A DNA stretch of 64,000 bases from VRUE01 sp036379955 (GTDB lineage: Bacteria > Actinomycetota > Thermoleophilia > Solirubrobacterales > 70-9): NCBI GenBank assembly GCA_036379955.1, contig DASVFR010000007.1, positions 84,091 to 148,090 of the forward strand, given 5' to 3'. Within the stretch, counting starts at the first letter, position 1, and each line of letters begins with the position of its first letter. The position numbers and the translations under genes were made by a program. The notes under the pieces were generated by a model. It did no database searches. It was not told the origin of the DNA and worked only from the letters and a program-made list of their open reading frames with translations. This document shows, one piece after another, positions 32,210 to 40,200 of this stretch.

Positions 32210-34048
32210 TTAACGGGCGCTAGCCGCCACTTCCCCGACGCCGGCGGCCACGGCCATGATCGAGACCTGGGGGTTGACCCCCGGGCAGCTGGGTAGGACC
32301 GAGCCGTCGGCGACCCAGACCCCGTCGACGCCGCGCAGGCGGCCATCGGGGTCGACCGGGTGGCGGGCCGGGTCCGAGCCGGCGGCGGCGGTGCCGCTGG
32401 GGTGGAAGCCGGCGAGTCGCAGGCGGCGCACGTCGAGCCGCTCGATCGCGGCCTCGATCTCCGGCTCCGAGCGCACCGTCGGAGCGCCGCCGCCGAGTTC
32501 GACGTCGCTCGCCCCGGCCGCCAGCATCACCCGTACCATCGCGGCGACCGCCCGCGCCAGCCGGCGCTCGTCGGGCTTCGCCAATCGGTAGGCGACGATC
32601 GGGCCGCGGGCGCCGAAGACCCGCCCCGAGGGCGCGTCGGCGATCATCGCTCCCAGCGTCGCCGTGTTGGCGGCACGATCGAGCCGGTTCAGAAGGTGAG
32701 TGCCGTAACCGGGCGCCGAGACCGCGCCCATCCCCGGTGGCGTCGAGGTAGCCTCGAGCAAGATCCCCTCGCGCTCGTGCAGCTCTTCGATGCCGACGCT
32801 CTGCATCACGCCCCGCCAGGGGGTTACCTCCTCCTCGAAGCTCGCGGTGATCCCGATCGCCGGGTGGATAGAGAGGTTGCGGCCGAGGCGCGGGTGGCGA
32901 CCGAGGCCGCTGCGCCGCAATAGCGGAGGAGTCGGGATCGCGCCCGCGGCGACGACGACCAGCGGGGCCGAGATCCGCACCTCGCTGCCATCGGGCCGCC
33001 GTCCGGCGATGCCCGCGGCCCGGCCGCCCTCGACCAGGACCTCGCGTACGTGCAGGCCGGAGACGATCCGCGCACCCGCCGCGCAGGCCTGCGGCAGGGC
33101 ATTGAGGTGGACGCCGTTCTTGGCGTTGTTCGGGCAGCCGATCGCGCACTGGCAGGCGCCGCGGCAGCCCGGTGCGTTGCGCCGCAGCGGAGCCGCCTCC
33201 CAGCCGAGCGCTTCGGCCCCGCGCAGCGAGAGCTCGCCGTTGCGCCCCAGCACCTCCATCGGCGCCGGCGCCACTCCGATCGTCGCTTCGACGTCGGCGA
33301 CGCGGGGTCCGAGCAGCTCCGGTTCGGCGTGCGCCAGCCCGTGGTCCTCGTACCAGGACCGCGCCACCGGGGCTGGGGGTCGGTAGCAGGTGCCCGAGTT
33401 GATCACGGTGGTGCCGCCGACGGCGCGACCGAGCGGTAGCGCGATCGGGGGGTAACCGAGCGCCATCGTCGTGCCGCCGTCGCGGTAGATCGAGGCGAAG
33501 CGGTCGAGGGGATGGGAGCTCCTGATCCGGTCGACGGTCCAGCGCTCGCCCTCCTCGACGACCACGGTCTCCTGTCCCGCCCGGGCCAGCGCTCGCGCGG
33601 CGAAGGCGCCGCCCGCCCCCGAGCCGATCACGATCGCGTCGCAGCTCGTCCGGGTCGGCCACTCCTCGACCGGCGTCAGATCGAGGGCCCCATCGGGGTT
33701 GGAGGGCTCGTGTCGCGAGCCGATCGCAGCGATCTCGCCGGCGAAGGCGTCGGCCCCGTGGGCGAGCATGACGATCGACTTGACCGTGTCAAGCGCCGCC
33801 GAGCCCCCGAGCCGGGCGAGCTCGGCCAGCAGCTCTTCCCTTCGCGGTGCTGGCAGCGAGCTCAGCCGTCGCCCGCTGCGCGCGAGCGAGAAGGCCTCGA
33901 TCCCGACCAGCGCCGCCCCGAGCCCCGCCCGCGAGATCGTCGGCATGCGGTCGACCATCCGCCGGGCGACGCTCGCCACCCTCTCCGGATCGGGTCCCCC
34001 TGCCTCAGGCGGCAGGACCGCCGCCGCCACGTCTCCCAGCGCGGACAT
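32210..34048 (-). CDS. GMC-type FAD oxidoreductase with N-terminal helical domain and Cys cluster
   Basis: 612 residues from ATG 34048 (TAGTAT 8 nt upstream on the minus strand; an upstream ATG at 34075 lies before this hexamer). Residues 1-130 are a helical domain typical of long-chain alcohol oxidases. The FAD Rossmann motif is AIVIGSGAGGAFAARALARAG (about 140-160). A cysteine cluster CRGACQCAIGC then CPNNAK sits near residue 295. The GMC C-terminal motif is GFHPSGTAAAGSD and VADGSVLPSCPGVNPQ with the catalytic His. The family includes fatty-alcohol oxidases and cholesterol-oxidase-like enzymes. Divergent from the giant exoprotein. Confidence 0.88.
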   Translation of the reverse strand: MSALGDVAAAVLPPEAGGPDPERVASVARRMVDRMPTISRAGLGAALVGIEAFSLARSGRRLSSLPAPRREELLAELARLGGSAALDTVKSIVMLAHGADAFAGEIAAIGSRHEPSNPDGALDLTPVEEWPTRTSCDAIVIGSGAGGAFAARALARAGQETVVVEEGERWTVDRIRSSHPLDRFASIYRDGGTTMALGYPPIALPLGRAVGGTTVINSGTCYRPPAPVARSWYEDHGLAHAEPELLGPRVADVEATIGVAPAPMEVLGRNGELSLRGAEALGWEAAPLRRNAPGCRGACQCAIGCPNNAKNGVHLNALPQACAAGARIVSGLHVREVLVEGGRAAGIAGRRPDGSEVRISAPLVVVAAGAIPTPPLLRRSGLGRHPRLGRNLSIHPAIGITASFEEEVTPWRGVMQSVGIEELHEREGILLEATSTPPGMGAVSAPGYGTHLLNRLDRAANTATLGAMIADAPSGRVFGARGPIVAYRLAKPDERRLARAVAAMVRVMLAAGASDVELGGGAPTVRSEPEIEAAIERLDVRRLRLAGFHPSGTAAAGSDPARHPVDPDGRLRGVDGVWVADGSVLPSCPGVNPQVSIMAVAAGVGEVAASAR

Positions 34049-34175
34049 TGCAGCGCATACTAGGTTGTTACCCAATGGCTTCGGCTCGCGCTCCGGCCGC
34101 GAGTTTCATGCTCGCCTCGGGTATCGCTCCCCTTGACGAAAACGCTCCGAAAATCCTCCAGCAAAGTTTTCGGTA

Positions 34176-34204
34176 TTGACAAGGTCCTGTTGCCCAAATA
34201 GACA
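34176..34204 (+). promoter_or_regulatory. Promoter of the giant exoprotein gene
   Basis: TTGACA at 34176-34181, a 17-bp spacer and TAGACA at 34199-34204. Transcription would start near 34211, leaving a leader of about 20 nt that holds the ribosome binding site GGGGGGAGAG. Confidence 0.55.
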
Positions 34205-34232
34205 TTCCCGACAACAAGGTGGGGGGAGAGCA

Positions 34233-37200
34233 GTGGTGCAGTCGCGCGGTGGGGGGTCGTCGGCGGGTCGGATGCGTTGGCTCGTCGTCTTTGCCCTGAT
34301 CCTTCTCGCCGCGATGGCGACGCCGGTGCTCGCCGACGAACCGATTGAAGGCCCCGATTTCTCCCAGATCGAACAGGAAGAGCTCGAACGCGCCGAATGG
34401 CTGCAGGGCCCTGAAGCCGCTCAGCAGCGCGAAGAATCTCGCACTGCCTACACCTCTCTCACGGCCAACGAGTCTCAAGACCTCCTTCTCCAAGCCTTTC
34501 CGACACAGCTCAAAGCCCTGAACGCCGACCCGGCGCGCGTCCTCAGCGAGCTCGAAGTGGAAGAACCGCTCGGGACTTTCGGGGCGCTCGTTGCTCCTGA
34601 AGAAGGTCAAGCCGGAGAAGGCAAAGAAGAAACGGAAGGCGAAAGCGAAGAAGAAGCTGAAGGCGAAGAAGAAGTCGAAATCGTCGAAAGCGAAGAAGGC
34701 GCTGGCGAAATCGTCGAATCTTCGGTTCCGGTCGAGAGCGACCTGGGTGGTGGGGGAGAACAACCCGTTGACCTTACGCTCGAGCAGGCCGGGGAAGGCT
34801 ATGAGCCCGAAAACCCGCTGACCGAAGTCTCGTTCCCTGGCTCCACCGAAGGGGCGATTCACCTTACGGACGGACTCGAAGTCGAGATGGCCGCCAGCAA
34901 CGATCGCGAAGCTGAATACCTCGGTGAGATGAATCTCTTCTATCCCGCTACCGAGACTACGACGGACACGCTAGTCGCTCCTCTTGCCGGCGGAGTCGAG
35001 ATCTTCGAGCAGTTGCGCTCTCCGGACAGTCCCGAGCAGTTCCGCTTCAACATGGGCCTACCGGCGGAAGCGACGCTCCAAGGGCGAGAAGACGGAGGGG
35101 CCGAGGTCCTAGTCGGTGCCGAAGAAGTCATCGCCGAAGTCCCCCCGCCCTCCGCGGTCGACGCCCAAGGGGTGCCGGTGTCGGTGGCGATGAGCGTCGA
35201 AGAAGGCTCCCTCGTGCTCAACGTGGCCCATCGCTCCATGGATGTCGCCTATCCGATTCTGGTCGATCCCACCATCCAGGAAGAAGAAGCCCAGCACATC
35301 AAAGTCGAGTCGCCATCGTTTGGCTCAGGGGACTGGCACTCGATCTCAAGCGCCGAATACGGCCTCAACAACGGAGGGTCGTTCCTCGAAGCAAGGGCTA
35401 ATAACAACCATACGTTTGCGGCGAATACCAATGGCAAGTGGAGCTACACCGCTCCCGGTGAAACCGCCTTCATCCAGCAGGCCGCCTTCAGCGGCGTCGA
35501 CTTTCACGGCTGCCAGCGCCAGCCCCATGGTTACCTCGCCCTCTACAACCCAAGTGCCGGCTGGTACGCCGGCAACCTTCAATTTTACGTGGAAAACGGC
35601 AGCGGAGGTGTCAAAAGCGGCAGCTACTCGATTGTCGGCGGCTACGGCTACCGCGATGCGCTGATTGGGATCGGCACCGCCGAAAAATCGGTGAAAACGA
35701 CATGCGTCGCCGAACTCAAGGTCCACGGCGCGACGATGACCGAGGCCGACCCCGAGAACCCGACGATCGACTCGGTGAGCGGCATCCCCTCCAGCGGCGC
35801 CTGGTTCGACCCGGCGAAAGTAGGCAACGCGACGATCGTCGCAACCGATCCCGGCTTCGGCATTCGGAACATCTCGATGTTCGACGGGCAGGTGACGACG
35901 AAGCTTTCGCAGCAGCCCTGCACCGGGGTGTCGGGGAACCGCTGCCAGCGACAGGTCAGCTGGCAGAGTTTCCCGCCCTACTTCGAAGGCGAACAGACCC
36001 TCAAAGTCACCGCCGAAGACCCGCTTGCCAAGACGACGACTTGGTCCTTGCCTACCAAAGTCGACATGCATCTACCCGAGGTCGATCTCGGTGGCCAGTT
36101 TGCCTATGCCACGGATGAAGCAGGCCTGAAAGGCGAGCAGAACGAAGCGAGCGAAAACAAGCTCTCCCTGCCCACCTACAACCTTCATATCGAAGCGACC
36201 GACGGCAACCCAAGCGGCACGTCGAGGGAATTTCAGTCTGGCGTCAAGAACATCGAAATCCTCCTCGACGGCAAACCTCAGGAAGTGCCCTGGGAACCCC
36301 AGCCATGCACGAAAACCGTCGAAAGCGGGCCTCCCGGTCACCTTCGCGTCCATACTGTGGCCTCCGCCAACTGCTCGATGACTGAGGACTACCAGGTGAG
36401 CCTGGTCGGACTCGCGGCGGACAAACACAAGCTGGCGGTCCGCGTCACCGACCAGGTCGGTCACGCCAGAGCACGCCCAATCGAATTCGAATACATCCCC
36501 GCCACCGGGATGAGCGACGAATACGTGATGCAGCACTTCCCGCTGCCCGACGGCAAAGAAGGGCAATCCGAAGAAGAAGCCGGTCGCCCCGAACTCGCCG
36601 TCAACGTGATGAACGGCAACGTCGTCTACCACCAGCGCGACGTCGAAGTCTCCGGCCCCAACGTCGACCTCGACCTCGATCGCTACTACAACTCCCAGCT
36701 GCCCGCGGAGGAAAGCAGCGAATGGGGCGAAGGTTGGACGCTGGCCCAGACCCCGAAGCTCGAAGTCGAAACAGCTCCGAAAGAAGAAAAAGACGACAAG
36801 GCCGCGATCCGCCAGCGCGGCGGCCTGATCGAACGCGCCGTCACCCTGCCGAACGACCTGGGCGCCCACCACTTCGATTCGCGGCTACAGGCCGTCGTAA
36901 CCAAGCAAGACAGCGGCCGCTACACCCTCACAGACGCCAGCGGCCACACCGACAACACCTATGCCTTCAACGACGCCGGCAAGGCGACCGAGCTAAAGAC
37001 ATCGGGCTTTGCCAAGGTCGAATACGACTACCAAGACGGCGACCTCTCCGAGGTCGCCGTCCACGACCCGACCATCTTCAGCGGCACACTCGAAGAAGGC
37101 CCGCAGAAACCCAGCGAATTCGAAGCTCCCGCCTACGTCGATTCCTTCGGCGGAGAGACCTCGGGCCCGGGAAGGCTCTCGAGCCCCAACGCCGTCGCGA

Positions 37201-40200
37201 TCGACCCCGATGGCCACCTCTGGGTTGCCGACGCCGGCCACCGGCGTGTACAGGAGTTCGATTCCAGCGGGGCCTTTGTCAACGAGTTCGGTGTCGCGGG
37301 ACCCGAAAACGGCCAGTTCATCGAACCGCGCGCGGTAGCCGTCGACCCAAACGGGATGATCTGGGTGGCCGACAAGAACATGAGCTGGATCCAGAAGTTC
37401 AACCCCGAAGGAAAATTCCTCGACGCTTTCGGTGGCTACGGCACCGCCAACGGCAAGTTCACCGCCCTGGAGGGCATCGCGTTCGACTCCGAAGGCCACC
37501 TCTGGACGCTCGACGGCGGCAAAACCAAACCCCGGGTGCAGGAGTTCAGCTCTACCGGCACCTACATCCGCCAGTTCGGCAGCGCGGGAACCGCAGACGG
37601 CCAGTTCAAAGAACCGCAGGGCATGGCAATCGACCCCGAAGGCCACATCTGGGTCGCCGATACCGGCAACAGCCGCATCCAGGAGTTTGGCTCCACAGGC
37701 ACTTTCATCCGCAAGTTCGGCTCCGTGGGCTCGGGCAACGGCCAGCTCAACGCGCCGACCGCGCTCTCGCTCGACGCTGAAGGAAACGTCTGGGTGACCG
37801 ACACCAAGAACAACCGCATCGTGCAGTTCAGTGGCGAAGGCGCCTACCTGAGCCAGTTCGGCACCGCCGGTGCCAACGACGGCCAATTCTCCGAACCGCG
37901 CGGCATCGCCATCGACGCCAGCGGCGACGCCTGGATTGCCGACACCGCCAACAACCGCGTGCAGGAGATCGCCGCTGGAGAATTCCTCCGCACCTTCGGC
38001 GGTGAGAGCTCTGCAGGCGGCAACCTCTCCTCGCCCTACGGGGTGACCGCGGATTCCAAAGGCAACGTCTGGGTCGCCGACACGGCCCACAACCGCATCC
38101 AGGAGTTCAGCTCCACGGGCCAGTTCATCCTGCAGTTCGGGGCCAAAGGCTCGACCGCGGGCCTCTTCTCCGAACCGCATGACGTCGCCGTCGACGCCGA
38201 AGGGCACGTCTGGGTCGCCGACACCGGCAACTCCCGCGTCCAGGAGTTCGACTCCAAAGGGAGCTTCATTCGCCAGCTCGGCTCGACCAAAGGCTGCGCC
38301 AACGGCAACTTCAACGAAGTCTGGGGCGTTGTCGTCGATTCCGCCGGGCACCTATGGACGGTCGACTCCGCCACGACCTGCTCCCGCGTGCAGGAGTTCA
38401 GCTCCGCCGGCACCTTCATCCGCAAGTTCGGCACTTACGGCACCGCCTACAACCAGTTCCTTCGTCCCAGGGGAATCGCCGCGGACCCAAGCGGCAACGT
38501 CTGGGTTGCCGACACCGGCAACAACCGCCTCGCCGAGTACACCGGTGAAGGGAAATTCGTCCGCGCGGTGGGATCGCTCGGATCGGGCAACGGCCAGTTC
38601 AGATATCCCGCAGCGCTTGCTGCGGACCCCGAAGGCAACATCTGGGTCGCCGATGCCGAAAACAACCGAATCGAGGAGCTGGGCTCGGAAGGGGGATACC
38701 TGGCCCAGTTCGGGACCCCGGGCAACGAAGACGGCCAGCTCGACTATCCCAACGGCATCGACATCGACGCCAAAGGCAACATCTGGATCGCCGATACCAG
38801 CAACGACCGCATCCAGGAGATCGCCGCCACCGAATTCGTCCGCAAGTTCGGTGGCGAGAACTCGGGCATCGGCCAGCTCTTGAGCCCCTACGACCTAGCG
38901 ACTGACTCAGAGGGCAACGTCTGGATCGCCGACTCCGTGCACTACCGACTGCAGGAGTTCGACCCTCATGGCGAGCCGTTGCGCCAGGTGAGCACCTTCG
39001 GCGAAGGGATCTATTCGGCTCCAGTTGGCGTCGGGACCGACGCCAACGACGACCTCTGGGTTGCCGAAGGGCAGGGCCGGGTGCTGGAGCTAGGACCCAA
39101 AGGGAGCGTCGTCCGCCGCTTTGGCTCCAGTGGCACCGAAAACGGCCAGTTCAGCTCCCTTCAGGACGTGGCCGCAGATCCCGACGGCCACGTCTGGACG
39201 ATCGAGCGCGATCCGCCGCGCGTGCAGGAGTTCACCGCCGAAGGGAAATTCCTCAGCTCCTTCGGGGTCAAAGGCACCGAATCCGGCCAGCTCTACGAAC
39301 CGACCGCGATCGCTACCGATTCGCAGGGCAACGTCTGGATCGCCGATACCGCCAACAACCGCATCGAGGAGTTCACGCCCGCCGGCAAATACCTGCGCAA
39401 GTTCGGCAGTTTCGGCTTCACCAGCGGGCACTTCTACTCTCCCGAAGGGCTGAGCATCGATGCCAAAGACAACGTCTGGGTTGCCGATACGTACAACCAC
39501 CGTGTCCAGATCTTCAACTCGGTGGGGACCTACCTGGGCCAGTTCGGGACGCCGGGCAACAACTACGGCCAGCTCGCCCACCCTCGAGGCGTCGCAACCG
39601 ATGCCGAGGGCCACGTCTGGGTCGCCGACAGGGACAACGACCGCGCTCAGAAGTGGCAGATTCCCCAGTATGTCTTCGCGCATGACGCCGTCTATGACTC
39701 CTCTCTCGCCACCGAAGGAAGCGCGGCCGGTGAGTTGCAGCATCCAGGCGACGTCGCCGTCGACCCTGCGGGGAACCTCTGGGTTGCTGACACCAAAAAC
39801 AACCGCATCGAGCAGTTCGACGCGCAAGGCGAATTCGTCCAGACCTTCGGCTACAAGGTCAACAAGACCAAGGTCGAAGCAAAAGGAAGCGAAGCTGAAA
39901 CCAACGTCTGCACGGCGAGCTCAGACGACGAATGCCAAGCCGGCGTCCCCGGCTTGGCAGGAGGGCGGATGCGTCTGCCCTCTGCCTTGGCGCTCGACGC
40001 CGAGGGGAACGTCTGGGTGGTCGATACCGGCAACAGTCGCATCATGGAGTTCAGCGACGCAGGCGAATATCTCGCGCAGGTGGGCACTGAAGGCCAAGCC
40101 GAAGGGGAGCTCGCAATGCCCGAAGGCATCGCGATTGACTCGCACGGAGACCTCTGGGTCTCAGACACCTATCAGGGTCGGGTCCAAGTCTTCGATCGGA

